From: Methylobacterium goesingense
GTDB lineage: Bacteria > Pseudomonadota > Alphaproteobacteria > Rhizobiales > Beijerinckiaceae
Assembly: GCF_022179225.1 (NCBI RefSeq)
Contig: NZ_BPQL01000019.1
Span: forward strand, 1-64,000
DNA length: 64,000 nt
Direction of reading: 5' to 3'
Shown: positions 49,850 to 58,960 of the stretch, piece after piece
Numbering within the stretch: the first letter of the stretch is position 1
Layout of the letters: each line of letters opens with the position of its first letter
Translations under genes and position numbers: made by a program
The notes under the pieces: generated by a model
What the model was told of the DNA's origin: nothing
What the model saw: only the letters and a program-made list of their open reading frames with translations
Database searches by the model: none

Positions 49850-50689
49850 TTGAACGAACGTGCTGCGCCGGCCGGCGCGTCACCCGGCCCGATTTGGCAT
49901 GTGGAGGGGGGACACACGCTCTTCGCCGGCCCGCTCGCCTACAACGCGAGCCATCAGCACGGCGCCCCGGTTTACCTCGCGGGGCTCTACGGCACCTTCC
50001 GCATCCGCTTCCAGCCGGGGGACTGGATCACCTGCCGCACGGCCTTCGTCCCGGCCGGGATGCCGCACGAACTCAGCTGCGGCGGCGATCCCCTCGGCGT
50101 CCTCTACCGTGAGCCCGATGCCGGAGCACGCGCCCTCGCCGGGCTGATGGGCCCGGCCGATCCGGTCGGCAGCGCCCTCGTGGGCCGGAGCGGGGAGGTC
50201 GGCGCCTTGCGGGCGCTGTTCGAGCGGCGCGACGCCTGCGACTGGGCCGGCGCAGCCATCGCCGACCTCTCCGATTTCGCAGGCCGGCGGACCGATCTGC
50301 CGGTCGATCCCCGGATCGCGAGGATACTCGTCGAACTGCGCGCCCGGCCGGACGCCCAACTGAGCGCGGGACGGCTCGCCACGGCGGCGTCCCTGTCCTC
50401 CTCCCGGATGCAGCACCTGTTCAGCGCGGCCATGGGCGTCCCGTTCCGGCGCTATCGGGGCTGGCTGCGCATGCGGCGCGCCATCGAGGCCGTCGTGCAG
50501 GGCGCCAACTTCACACGGGCCGCGCACGAAGCGGCGTTCGCCGACCAGGCGCATTTCGCCAACGCGTTCCGCCGGACCTTCGGCGCGCCGGCCTCCTACA
50601 GCCTGCTGGACATCCGCCGCCCGACGACCGCGTGGCCGTCAGGCCTGCGCCCGCACGCTCGCCAGTACGAACACCCGGATGGCGGATGA
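49850..50689 (+). CDS. AraC-family transcription regulator
   Basis: 279 aa from a TTG at 49850 with GGGAGGGG about six bases upstream; an in-frame ATG at 49748 would overlap the divergent hydrolase gene. N-terminal cupin-like sensor (GGHTLFAGPLAYNASHQHGA, DWITCRTAFVPAGMPHELSC), C-terminal double HTH (LSAGRLATAASLSSSRMQHL and FTRAAHEAAFADQAHFANAF RR-type motif). The helper domain senses a small molecule. Its last 51 bp overlap the RHH gene on the other strand. Confidence 0.82.
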   Translation: MNERAAPAGASPGPIWHVEGGHTLFAGPLAYNASHQHGAPVYLAGLYGTFRIRFQPGDWITCRTAFVPAGMPHELSCGGDPLGVLYREPDAGARALAGLMGPADPVGSALVGRSGEVGALRALFERRDACDWAGAAIADLSDFAGRRTDLPVDPRIARILVELRARPDAQLSAGRLATAASLSSSRMQHLFSAAMGVPFRRYRGWLRMRRAIEAVVQGANFTRAAHEAAFADQAHFANAFRRTFGAPASYSLLDIRRPTTAWPSGLRPHARQYEHPDGG

Positions 50690-50857
50690 GAGGTTCTGGC
50701 CTTCCCGCCCGGCATCAATGGCGCCGATCAGGGCCTGGACGGACTGGCCGCGCGCCGCAGCGATCGCCCGCAGGGCCTCCCAGAACGGGTCCTCCAGGGA
50801 CACGCTGGTCCGGTGGCCGGCGATCATTACGGAGCGCTTGGTGACGCCGGTGGTCAT
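50639..50857 (-). CDS. Ribbon-helix-helix domain protein
   Basis: 72 aa from the ATG at 50857. TKRSVMIAGHRTSVSLEDPF followed by WEALRAIAAARGQSVQALIG is the RHH_4 pattern: a strand for DNA contact and two helices. In rhizobial genomes this small protein follows the DUF4169 and fumC genes as here. Probable dimeric DNA-binding regulator, target unknown. Confidence 0.8.
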   Translation of the reverse strand: MTTGVTKRSVMIAGHRTSVSLEDPFWEALRAIAAARGQSVQALIGAIDAGREGQNLSSAIRVFVLASVRAQA

Positions 50858-50868
50858 CGCCGATCCCA

Positions 50869-50894
50869 ACCCTCCCCCCTCTGCGGGGGAGGGT
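50869..50894. repeat. Short palindromic repeat (REP-like), copy A
   Basis: ACCCTCCCC and GGGGAGGGT arms with an eight-base centre, between two minus-strand genes. A related C/G-rich palindrome lies at 61660-61695. Such units are common between host genes in this kind of genome. Confidence 0.5.
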
Positions 50895-50912
50895 CACGCG
50901 TCGCGTCCCCCA

Positions 50913-51104
50913 TCACCCCTCCGAATCCGGCCCCATCAGCTTGTGGCCCTCGTGGCGCGAGACCTCGATCGCCTTCTTTGCCTCGGCCAGAGTCTTGGCC
51001 TTCTTCGGGCGGCCGAAGGCGATCCGGTTGTCCGCCGCCTTCGCCTCCTTCTCCACCCGCGCCCGGTCCTTGCGGGCCTGGCGCAGGTTGATGATCTCCG
51101 CCAT
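50913..51104 (-). CDS. DUF4169 family protein
   Basis: 63 aa. MAEIINLRQARKDRARVEKE then NRIAFGRPKKAKTLAEAKKA and a helical tail; the I-N-L-R-x-x-R-K start and FGRPK block are characteristic of DUF4169. Highly charged and probably nucleic-acid or protein binding. It lies 15 bp after fumC, conserved synteny with the RHH gene downstream. Function unknown. Confidence 0.85.
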   Translation of the reverse strand: MAEIINLRQARKDRARVEKEAKAADNRIAFGRPKKAKTLAEAKKAIEVSRHEGHKLMGPDSEG

Positions 51105-51118
51105 GCCGGTCGGCTCCC

Positions 51119-52531
51119 TTATTCGGCGCTGGGCGCCAGCATCGTCTCCGGACGCACCACGCGCTCGAACTCCTCGGCCGTGACGTAGCCGAGGCGCAGG
51201 GCCTCCTCCTTGAGGGTGGTGCCGTTCTTGTGCGCGGTCTTGGCGATCTCGGCGGCCTTGTCGTAGCCGATCGAGGGGGCGAGGGCGGTCACCAGCATGA
51301 GCGAGCGGCTCATCAGATCGGCGATCTTGTCCTCGTTGGCCTTGATGCCGACGACGCAGTTGTCGGTGAAGCTCACCGCCGCGTCGGCGAGGATGCGGAT
51401 CGACTGCAGCACCGCGTTGGCGATGACAGGCTTGAACACGTTCAGCTCGAAATTGCCCTGGCTGCCGGCGAAGCTCACGGTGGTGCCGTTTCCGATCACC
51501 TGGGCGCAGACCATCGTGAGGGCCTCGCACTGGGTCGGGTTGACCTTGCCGGGCATGATCGACGAGCCGGGCTCGTTCTCCGGCAGCGAGAGTTCGCCGA
51601 GGCCCGAGCGCGGGCCCGAGCCGAGGAATCGGATGTCCTGAGCGATCTTGAACAGGCCCGAGGCCAGGGCGGTCAGCGCGCCTTGCGTGAACACCAGGGC
51701 ATCGTGGGTCGCCAGCGCCTCGAACTTGTTGGCAGCCGAGGTGAAGGGCAGGCCGGTCAGCTCCGCGACCTTGGCGGCGAACTTTTCCGCGAACTCGGGA
51801 TGCGCGTTGAGGCCGGTGCCCACCGCCGTGCCGCCCTGGGCGAGCGCCAGCACGCCCGGCAGCGTCGCCTTCACGCGCTCGGTGCCGAGCGCCACCTGCG
51901 CGACGTAGCCGGAAAATTCCTGGCCGAGCGAGACCGGGGTCGCGTCCTGCAGATGGGTGCGACCGATCTTGACGATGGAGGCGAAGGACTCGGACTTGGC
52001 ATGGAGCGCGTCGTGCAGGTGCTTCAGGGCCGGCAGCAGCCGATCGTTGATCTCGCGCGAGACCGCGATGTGCATCGCGGTTGGGAACACGTCGTTCGAG
52101 GACTGACCGCGATTGACGTGGTCGTTGGGGTGGACCGGCGACTTGCCGCCGCGCTTACCACCCAGCAATTCGTTGGCGAGGCTGGCGATCACCTCGTTCG
52201 CATTCATGTTCGACTGGGTGCCGGAGCCGGTCTGCCAGACCACCAGGGGAAATTCCTGGTCGTGCTCGCCGGAGACCACCTCGGCCGCCGAGGCCGCGAC
52301 GGCCTGAGCCACCTTCGGGTCGAGGGCGCCGAGGTCCTGGTTCACCAGGGCGGCGGCCTGCTTGACCATGCCGAGGGCGTGGACGAGGGGCGCCGGCATC
52401 CGCTCCGTGCCGATCTTGAAGTTCTGGATCGAGCGCTGCGTCTGCGCGCCCCAGTAGCGATGCGCCGGAACCTCGATCGGGCCGAAGGTGTCGGACTCGG
52501 TGCGGGTGGCGGGCGTCTCGGTGGGCGACAT
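51119..52531 (-). CDS. fumC: Fumarate hydratase class II
   Basis: 470 aa. Hallmarks: [59 protein letters not shown] and the fumarase/aspartase signature [13 protein letters not shown]. Iron-independent homotetramer of the citric acid cycle converting fumarate to malate. Leads an operon with DUF4169 and the RHH gene. Confidence 0.97.
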   Translation of the reverse strand: MSPTETPATRTESDTFGPIEVPAHRYWGAQTQRSIQNFKIGTERMPAPLVHALGMVKQAAALVNQDLGALDPKVAQAVAASAAEVVSGEHDQEFPLVVWQTGSGTQSNMNANEVIASLANELLGGKRGGKSPVHPNDHVNRGQSSNDVFPTAMHIAVSREINDRLLPALKHLHDALHAKSESFASIVKIGRTHLQDATPVSLGQEFSGYVAQVALGTERVKATLPGVLALAQGGTAVGTGLNAHPEFAEKFAAKVAELTGLPFTSAANKFEALATHDALVFTQGALTALASGLFKIAQDIRFLGSGPRSGLGELSLPENEPGSSIMPGKVNPTQCEALTMVCAQVIGNGTTVSFAGSQGNFELNVFKPVIANAVLQSIRILADAAVSFTDNCVVGIKANEDKIADLMSRSLMLVTALAPSIGYDKAAEIAKTAHKNGTTLKEEALRLGYVTAEEFERVVRPETMLAPSAE

Positions 52532-52672
52532 CGTGGCCTCTTCGTCTGGCTAAAGCGGACCCTACTTAAACCGCACGCATTCAAACCGCGATGGCGCATC
52601 CTCAGCGGGCCGTGTGCCCGGCGCTGAAATGTCATGCCTTATCAGCCCTCATCGGGCCCGGAGTTGTCCTCG

Positions 52673-54088
52673 ATGTCGCGTGCCGCCCTCGTTGAACCCG
52701 TCGCGCCCGTGCGCTTCCGGCCGGTGGTCCCGAAGCCCCTGCGTGAGCAGCCGGGGCTGTTCGGGTTCCTGAGAGCGGCGCGCGCCAATCCGCTCACGAC
52801 CTGGCTTGACGTGCATTTCGAGAAGCCGGTCGTGGCCGCCGAGGGGGCCCTTGGCCGAGTCACCGTGGTGAGCGATCCGGCCCTGATCCGCTACCTCTAC
52901 GTCGAGAACGCCGCCAACTACCGCAAGGACGACCTGCAGCGGCGCGTCCTCGCCCCGGGACTCGGAAACGGCCTGCTCACCGCCGAGGGCGAGGAGTGGA
53001 AGCTGCAGCGCCGGACGCTCGCGCCGATCTTCTCGGCGCGGCACGTGCTCGGCTTCAACGTGGCCATGAACGCCGCCGGCGCCCGTATGGCGCGCCGGCT
53101 GGCACGCCGCGAGGGGGCCAGCATCGACGTCGCCCTGGAGATGACCCGCGTCACCCTCGACGTGCTGGAACGGACGATCTTCACGCAGGGGCTCGCCAGC
53201 GATCCCGATGCGCTGGGGCGCGCCATCACCCGCTTCCTCGAATCGGTCGGGCCGATCGACCCCCTCGACGTATTCGGCCTGCCCGGCTTCATCCCGCGCA
53301 TCGGTCGGCTGCGGGCGCGGCCGGCGATCCGATTCTTCGCCGAGGTGGTGGACGAACTCATCGCGCGCCGACGCGCCCTGATCGAACGCGACGCCGCCCC
53401 GAGCGACCTTCTCACGCTGCTGTTGAAGGCACAGGACCCCGAAACGGGGCAGGGCCTCACCGATCTCGAGGTAAAGGCCAACATCGTCACCTTCATCGCC
53501 GCCGGACACGAGACCACCGCCAACGCGCTCACCTGGGCGCTCTACTGCTTGTCGCAGGACCCGGCGGCCCGCGCCCGAGTGGAGGCGGAGGTCGATGCCG
53601 TCCCGCCGGGCGTGGATTTCGACGCCGACGCGCTGCCCTTCACGAAGGCCGTGATGGAGGAGACCATGCGGCTCTTCCCGCCGGTGCCCTTCATGAGCCG
53701 ACAGGCCATCGCGGACGACCGGATCGGCCGCATCAAGATTCCGAAGGGTTCGCTTGTGATGGTGGCACCCTACGTGCTGCACCGCCACAAGACCCTCTGG
53801 CAGGAGCCCGAGGCCTTCATGCCCGAGCGCTTCCTGCCCGAGGCCAGGGCCGATATCCCGCGCTTCGCCTACCTGCCGTTCGGGGCCGGGCCGCGCGTCT
53901 GCATCGGCCAGAGTTTTTCGCTCCAGGAGGCGGTGGTGGTCCTCGCGCATATCACACGCGCGGCCCGCTTCAGCTTGGCCGAGGACCACGCGCCGGTGAT
54001 GCCGCTGCATCGGGTGACGCTGCGGCCCGAGCACGGGCTTCACATGACGGTGAGGCCGCGCGGCGAGGCCAAGGGCCTCGCTGACTGA
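52673..54088 (+). CDS. Cytochrome P450
   Basis: 471 aa from the ATG at 52673. I-helix IVTFIAAGHETTANALTWAL (A-G-x-E-T-T), K-helix EETMRLFPPVPF (E-x-x-R), PERF segment, and heme-binding loop FGAGPRVCIGQSFSLQEAVV with Cys near residue 417. Soluble, no N-terminal anchor. Resembles bacterial fatty-acid or hydrocarbon hydroxylating P450s; redox partners are not encoded next to it. It lies between fumC and sspB on the opposite strand. Confidence 0.92.
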   Translation: MSRAALVEPVAPVRFRPVVPKPLREQPGLFGFLRAARANPLTTWLDVHFEKPVVAAEGALGRVTVVSDPALIRYLYVENAANYRKDDLQRRVLAPGLGNGLLTAEGEEWKLQRRTLAPIFSARHVLGFNVAMNAAGARMARRLARREGASIDVALEMTRVTLDVLERTIFTQGLASDPDALGRAITRFLESVGPIDPLDVFGLPGFIPRIGRLRARPAIRFFAEVVDELIARRRALIERDAAPSDLLTLLLKAQDPETGQGLTDLEVKANIVTFIAAGHETTANALTWALYCLSQDPAARARVEAEVDAVPPGVDFDADALPFTKAVMEETMRLFPPVPFMSRQAIADDRIGRIKIPKGSLVMVAPYVLHRHKTLWQEPEAFMPERFLPEARADIPRFAYLPFGAGPRVCIGQSFSLQEAVVVLAHITRAARFSLAEDHAPVMPLHRVTLRPEHGLHMTVRPRGEAKGLAD

Positions 54089-54128
54089 CGAGCGATGCGC
54101 GGCGTGGAAGCGGTCCGGTCGTGCCGCC

Positions 54129-54803
54129 TCAGCTCTTCTTGCGGAACGCGTCCAGGCTGACGACTTCGGCGCCGCTCTCCTGGCCGTCCTCCGACTTCTT
54201 CGCCGGCGGCACCTTGGGATCGGTGCCGTCCCCGGCCTTCGCCTCCGACTTCGCATCAGACTTGGTGGCCGAGGCCGTCGCGGCCGTGCCGGGAATCAGT
54301 TTCGGCACCGATGGCGTTCCGATGGTCGCCAGACCCGTCCCCTTCGGCTTCATCTCGGTCGGCTCGGACGCGGCACCCCGCGGCGCGGTCTTCCCGGCCG
54401 ACGCGCCATCCGCCTCGACATCCTCGGCGGAGACGTCTTCCGTGCTCTCGCTGAGGTCGAATTTCAGACCGAACTGGACCGAGGGATCGAAGAACCCGGT
54501 CAGCGCGTCGAACGGCACCAGCAGACGCTCCGGCACGCCCGAGAAAGAGAGCCCGACCTCGAAGGTGTGCTCGGTGACGCCGAGATCCCAGAACTGATGC
54601 TGGAGGACGATTGTCATGTCCTGCGGGTACTTTTCGCGCAGGCGCTGCGACATGCGCACGCCCGGCGCCTCCGTGCGGAACGAGACGTAGAAGTGATGCT
54701 CCCCCGCCAGGCCCTCCCGGGCCGCGTCGGTCAGCACCTTGCGCACCACGCCGCGCAGGGCATCCTGCACCAGGAGATCGTAGCGGATCAGATCGTCTGC
54801 CAT
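54129..54803 (-). CDS. sspB: SspB-like ClpXP adaptor
   Basis: 224 aa from the ATG at 54803. LIRYDLLVQDALRGVVRKVL, HHFYVSFRTEAPGVRMSQRL, LREKYPQDMTIVLQHQFWDL and FSGVPERLLVPFDALTGFFD are the alphaproteobacterial SspB fold that recognises the ssrA tag. A long Ala/Ser/Glu linker (about 155-210) leads to the C-terminal VVSLDAFRKKS, the ClpX-docking tail. Delivers tagged proteins to ClpXP. Confidence 0.92.
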   Translation of the reverse strand: MADDLIRYDLLVQDALRGVVRKVLTDAAREGLAGEHHFYVSFRTEAPGVRMSQRLREKYPQDMTIVLQHQFWDLGVTEHTFEVGLSFSGVPERLLVPFDALTGFFDPSVQFGLKFDLSESTEDVSAEDVEADGASAGKTAPRGAASEPTEMKPKGTGLATIGTPSVPKLIPGTAATASATKSDAKSEAKAGDGTDPKVPPAKKSEDGQESGAEVVSLDAFRKKS

Positions 54804-55200
54804 CTGCGGTCGCTTATGCCCGGTCCCTGCCCGCCGTCGCGCGCCGTGATGGCGCCCCGGGTCGGATGAAAATCGACTGGAGGCGGCCGTGACCCGGCGC
54901 TCCCAGAAACTATGCCGTGCGCGGGCCCCGAGCCCGCAGGACTTGCCTTGCGCGCCCATCGTCCCGGATTCAAGCCGGAATCGCTGGCCCGCCACCCGAT
55001 GGCACGTCCGGAGCTTCCGTCAAAACGCCGAGCCTGTCGAGCCTCGGGGCCTTGCGTCCAAAAGCCCGTGGTTCGAAGCGCCGCGCCCGGATACCGTCCT
55101 GGTCTCGGGGCGGGGCCACGGCACGGGAACGCGCCCGGGGCACGGACCTTTACCAGGGACGCCGGCCAACGGCGCGACCATATAGGGAGAGGGCGCTCAT
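54804..55200. other. 397-bp intergenic stretch
   Basis: Between sspB (minus) and the CPBP gene (plus), holding both promoters. I could fold no tRNA and see no strong hairpin with a T-tract. Short open frames here are in three overlapping registers on the plus strand, without ribosome sites or recognisable products. A TATAGGGAGAGGG stretch before 55201 is the ribosome site of the next gene. Confidence 0.4.
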
Positions 55201-56052
55201 TTGAAGCCCGATGATGGTGCGGCGGCGCCTGCCGAGGTGGCGCCTTCGCACGACGCGCCTCGACCCGTGCGATCACCACGAAGCGCGAGGCTGCAATCGG
55301 CCCTTCGGCTGACGGCCGGTCTGGCGGGTCTCGCCTTCTGGGGCTTCCTCGCCCTGGCGCTCGCGACCCTCCTTGCCCTCGTCATCGTTCGCGTCGGCGC
55401 CGACTGGCTCGACGGCTTGGGAAGCTGGACGACGGCCCGGCCGCGCCTGCAACCGCGCCAGCTCGCCATGCGGGAACTCGCCATCGATGTGATCCGACAG
55501 GCCCTGCTGGCGATCCTGGTGGTCGCGGCGGTTCGCTGGCGCGCGGGGCCGGACTGGCGTCGCGCCCTCGCGCTGGCGCGCCCCGCCCCCGGAGCCGCGT
55601 CTGCGCCCGGGCTGACGCCGCACCGCCTCGCGCTCCTCCTGCTGGTCTGGCCCCTCATCCACATCACCTGGGTTACCGGCACCGCCGAGCTCCTGCAGAT
55701 GCCGATCCGGCGGCACACCTCCCTGGCACCGGGGCTCACCACGGGGGCGGCGGCACTCTGGCTCGCCTACGTGCTGATCCTGGCGCCGATCGCGGAGGAG
55801 TTGCTCGTACGTGGCGCCCTCTACGACAGGGCGCGCCGCTTCCTGTCGCCCGGCGCGGCGATCGCGGCGACCGGGCTGCTCTTCGCGGCCGCGCACCTGA
55901 CACCGGCCGGGATCGCCCGGCCGCTCTCGCTGATCCCGCTCGCCCTGGTGCTGGGCTGGGTGCGCTGGCGCAGCGGACGGCTCTGGCCCGGAATCCTGCT
56001 CCATGCCTGGAGCAACCTCGCGATGATCGCATACGTGCTCGCCCCGACGTGA
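55201..56052 (+). CDS. CPBP-family intramembrane glutamic protease
   Basis: 283 aa, TTG start with GGGAGAGGG upstream. Seven or so hydrophobic segments. Family motifs: LAPIAEELLVRGALYDRARR (E-E-x3-R), AAAHLTPAG (His) and LLHAWSNLAMIAY (H-x3-N). CPBP (Abi-like) proteins act in the membrane on CAAX-like or other peptides. The N-terminal 28 residues are polar. It precedes the AT-rich thyA region. Confidence 0.85.
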   Translation: MKPDDGAAAPAEVAPSHDAPRPVRSPRSARLQSALRLTAGLAGLAFWGFLALALATLLALVIVRVGADWLDGLGSWTTARPRLQPRQLAMRELAIDVIRQALLAILVVAAVRWRAGPDWRRALALARPAPGAASAPGLTPHRLALLLLVWPLIHITWVTGTAELLQMPIRRHTSLAPGLTTGAAALWLAYVLILAPIAEELLVRGALYDRARRFLSPGAAIAATGLLFAAAHLTPAGIARPLSLIPLALVLGWVRWRSGRLWPGILLHAWSNLAMIAYVLAPT

Positions 56053-56165
56053 TTGCCGCAGAAGACCAACCTCTGCCGAGCTATTGTTGCTTCCCGGCGA
56101 AAGTTCTAAATTCGGCGAGCGGAGTCTCAGAATCGGCATCCCAGATTGAGACGGCCGCACCGTTG

Positions 56166-56181
56166 TTTCTCTTAAGAGAAA
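56166..56181. promoter_or_regulatory. Perfect 16-bp palindrome before thyA
   Basis: TTTCTCTTAAGAGAAA reads the same on both strands. It lies 44 bp before thyA, just upstream of a TTGACG box (56185-56190). Possibly an operator of the incoming gene; AT-rich like the gene itself. Confidence 0.4.
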
Positions 56182-56224
56182 GTTTTGACGCGGGCAGTCT
56201 AATGGCCTGTGGAGATTCTTAATT

Positions 56225-57025
56225 ATGCATGAATATCACTCTCTGCTCAGAAAGATCCTCGAGCAAGGGGTCCGCAAGGATGACCGGACCGGGACGGGAA
56301 CGCTGTCCATTTTCGGACATCAAATGCGATTCGATCTGAGTGAGGGTTTTCCACTGGTAACAACCAAAAAATTACACTTACGGTCTATAATACATGAGCT
56401 TTTATGGTTTATTTCTGGAAGTACAAATATATCAAAACTTCACCAAAATGGTGTTACCATTTGGGATGAGTGGGCAAGTCCCTGTGGGGACTTGGGCCCA
56501 GTCTATGGTGAGCAGTGGCGATCCTGGAAAAAACCTGGCACAACCGACGAAACGATAGATCAGATTGGTTGGGTTGTCGAAGAGATTAAGCGGAATCCAG
56601 ATTCCCGGCGATTAATTGTGACCGCTTGGAATCCAGCAGAACTGGATAAAATGGCACTGGCTCCATGCCATTGTTTATTTCAATTCTATGTTCTGAATGG
56701 ACGTCTCTCGTGCCAACTTTACCAGCGCTCCGCAGATGTATTCCTGGGCATACCATTCAACATAGCGAGCTATGCCCTGCTAACTTCTATGATTGCGCAA
56801 GTTTGCGGCCTCCAGCCCGGTGATTTTGTCCATTCATTAGGTGATGCCCATCTCTACCTAAACCATCTCGATCAAGCGCATCTCCAGCTTTCGCGTGAGC
56901 CAAAATCGCTTCCGCGTCTGCGGCTTAACCCAACTGTCCGTTCGATCGACGGGTTCAGGTTCGAAGACATAACTATCGAGGGATACGAGGCGCATCCCGC
57001 CATCCGCGCGCCTGTAGCAGTTTAA
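56225..57025 (+). CDS. thyA: Thymidylate synthase ThyA (AT-rich, probably acquired)
   Basis: 266 aa, normal length. Folate-site [40 protein letters not shown], catalytic Cys148 in [12 protein letters not shown], Arg pair [11 protein letters not shown], and [20 protein letters not shown] are all intact, so it should make dTMP from dUMP using methylene-tetrahydrofolate. The DNA is about 45-50% GC with stretches below 40%, against about 70% in neighbours, and uses A/T-ending codons. It keeps the usual place before folA, pointing to replacement of a native copy. Confidence 0.95.
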   Translation: MHEYHSLLRKILEQGVRKDDRTGTGTLSIFGHQMRFDLSEGFPLVTTKKLHLRSIIHELLWFISGSTNISKLHQNGVTIWDEWASPCGDLGPVYGEQWRSWKKPGTTDETIDQIGWVVEEIKRNPDSRRLIVTAWNPAELDKMALAPCHCLFQFYVLNGRLSCQLYQRSADVFLGIPFNIASYALLTSMIAQVCGLQPGDFVHSLGDAHLYLNHLDQAHLQLSREPKSLPRLRLNPTVRSIDGFRFEDITIEGYEAHPAIRAPVAV

Positions 57026-57027
57026 GT

Positions 57028-57537
57028 TTGATCGAGAAAATTTTGCCCCCTCGCATCACGATCATCGCGGCGGTCGCCCGCAACGGCATCATCGGCCGTG
57101 ACAATGATCTGATTTGGCGCTTGCGCAGCGATCTGCGCCGGTTCAAGGCCCTGACGATGGGCAAGCCCCTGCTGATGGGACGCAAGACCTTCGCTTCGAT
57201 CGGGCGGCCTCTGCCGGGCCGGCACACCATCGTGCTGACCCGCGACCCCGCCTTCGCGGTGTCCGGCGTCGCCGTGGCGCATGATTGGTCGGGGGCGCTC
57301 GCCGCCGCCGAGGGCGCCGAGGAACTCATGGTGGCCGGCGGGGGCGAGATCTACGCATTGGCCCTTCCGCAGGCCGAGCGCCTGCACCTCACCGAGGTCG
57401 ACCTCGCGCCGGAGGGAGACACCGTGTTCCCGCCTTTCGACCGGGCGCTCTACCGCGAGACGCATCGCGAAGCGCATCCGTCCGGGGAGCACGATGCCTG
57501 CGCCTTCAGCTTCGTCGACCTCGCGCGGCGGGACTGA
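57028..57537 (+). CDS. folA: Dihydrofolate reductase
   Basis: 169 aa from TTG 57028; TTG 57043 (four residues before ITIIAAVARN) is also possible, and the first codons lie in the AT-rich junction. Motifs ITIIAAVARNGIIGRDNDLI, WRLRSDLRRFKALTMGKPLL, MGRKTFASIGRPLPGRHTIV and VAGGGEIYALALPQAERLHL are standard. Regenerates tetrahydrofolate used by ThyA. GC content is back to host level within about 20 bp of the start. Confidence 0.93.
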   Translation: MIEKILPPRITIIAAVARNGIIGRDNDLIWRLRSDLRRFKALTMGKPLLMGRKTFASIGRPLPGRHTIVLTRDPAFAVSGVAVAHDWSGALAAAEGAEELMVAGGGEIYALALPQAERLHLTEVDLAPEGDTVFPPFDRALYRETHREAHPSGEHDACAFSFVDLARRD

Positions 57538-57558
57538 GGCCGTAAACCATCGGGCGCG

Positions 57559-57576
57559 ACCCATTGCGCAATGGGT
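57559..57576. other. Perfect 18-bp palindrome after folA
   Basis: ACCCATTGCGCAATGGGT, in the 256-bp gap between folA and hflK. No T-tract follows, so an operator or processing site is as likely as a terminator. A TTGACA box lies at 57622-57627 towards hflK. Confidence 0.4.
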
Positions 57577-57793
57577 TCCCGTACGGTTGTCTTTCAGTCT
57601 GCCGATGCCCAAGTGGCAATCTTGACAGGATTGCGCGCGCCCACACAGGTGCGAGTGTCCGGTCGCGACGGGATCGAAACTCTTGTCCGCGCAGGAGAGA
57701 TCCGGCCCGCCCTCTTGAGAGGGTGGGACCGGGCGGCGCGGGTGGGCTTCGTGTGCGGCGAAGACGCTGCGGGAACAGGAGAGATCGGCGAGC

Positions 57794-58960
57794 ATGCCTT
57801 GGAGCAATCAGAGCGGCGGCGGTAACGGCAACGGGGGAGGGCCCTGGGGCCGAGGCGGCGGCGGCAATGGCGGTGGCCCCTGGGGCGGCGGCGGTGGCGG
57901 TGGCGGTAAGACGCCGCCCGATCTGGAGGATCTGCTCCGGCGCAGCCAGGACCGTCTCCGTGGCGTGATCCCGGGCGGCTCGATGGGCGGCGGTCGCGGC
58001 ATCCTCATCGCGGGCGGCCTCGTGGTCGCCGGATGGCTCCTCACCGGTTTCTACACCGTGGCGCCGCAGCAGGTCGGCATCGAGACGATCTTCGGCCGCT
58101 ACACCAGCACCACCGGCCAGGGCCTGAATTACAACTTCCCCGCGCCCATCGGCGCCGTAACCAAGCCCAATGTCGGCCAGGTCAACAGCGTCCAGATCGG
58201 CTATCGCGCGGGTCTCGGCTCTCAGAGCCGCAACGCCGACAAGCCCGAGGAAAGCCTGATGCTCACGGGCGACGAGAACATCGTCGACCTCGACTTCGAG
58301 GTTCAGTGGCGCATCAATCCCCTGAAGGCGTCCGACTTCGTCTTCAACCTCGAGAATCCCGAAGGCACCATCAAGGCCATCGCCGAGAGCGCGATGCGTG
58401 AGGTCGTGGGTCGCCGCAACATCCAGCCGATCCTGACCAACGAGCAGTCGAGCGTTGCCCAGGAGGTCCGCGAGATCACCCAGAAGGCGCTCGACGAGTA
58501 CGGGGCCGGCGTGCGCATCGAGCTTGTGCAGCTCGTCAGCGTGCAGCCCCCGCCGGAGGTGCGCCCGTCCTTCTTCGACGTGAACGCCGCGCAGCAGGAT
58601 GCGGAGCGTGCCAAGAACGATGCTCGCACCTACGAGAGTAGCGTAGTGCCGCAGGCACGCGGCCGGGCGCAGCAGATCGTCCAGTCGGCGGAAGCGTTCA
58701 AGACGCAGGCCACCGCCGAGGCGACCGGTCAGGCCGCCCGCTTCACCCAGGTCTACGATTCCTACAAAATCGCGCCGGTCATCAGCCGCGAGCGCATTTT
58801 CCTCGAAACGATGGAGCGGGTCCTGGGCTCGGTCAACAAGGTGATCATCGATCAGAACGGATCCGGCACGGGTGCGGGCGCAAGCGCCGCCGGCGTGCTG
58901 CCGGTGCTGCCGCTGGCCGAATTCGGCGCCCGCAATGCAGCCGGTGGAGCCGCTCGATGA
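57794..58960 (+). CDS. hflK: FtsH protease modulator HflK
   Basis: 388 aa. Gly-rich N terminus (about 45 residues), TM helix ILIAGGLVVAGWLLTGFYTV near 74-93, SPFH domain with ENIVDLDFEVQWRINPLKAS and AESAMREVVGRRNIQPILTN, coiled coil, and C-terminal Ala/Gly tail. Forms the periplasm-facing HflKC cage around FtsH. Overlaps hflC by 4 bp. Confidence 0.95.
   Translation: MPWSNQSGGGNGNGGGPWGRGGGGNGGGPWGGGGGGGGKTPPDLEDLLRRSQDRLRGVIPGGSMGGGRGILIAGGLVVAGWLLTGFYTVAPQQVGIETIFGRYTSTTGQGLNYNFPAPIGAVTKPNVGQVNSVQIGYRAGLGSQSRNADKPEESLMLTGDENIVDLDFEVQWRINPLKASDFVFNLENPEGTIKAIAESAMREVVGRRNIQPILTNEQSSVAQEVREITQKALDEYGAGVRIELVQLVSVQPPPEVRPSFFDVNAAQQDAERAKNDARTYESSVVPQARGRAQQIVQSAEAFKTQATAEATGQAARFTQVYDSYKIAPVISRERIFLETMERVLGSVNKVIIDQNGSGTGAGASAAGVLPVLPLAEFGARNAAGGAAR

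Noticed and set aside
54889-55185. Plus-strand frames and a possible structural RNA in the sspB-CPBP gap
   Set aside because: Three overlapping short frames without ribosome sites; I could not fold a tRNA or tmRNA from the sequence.
57571-57825. 84-codon plus-strand frame before hflK
   Set aside because: No ribosome site, overlaps the hflK start in another frame and the promoter region; composition is not protein-like.
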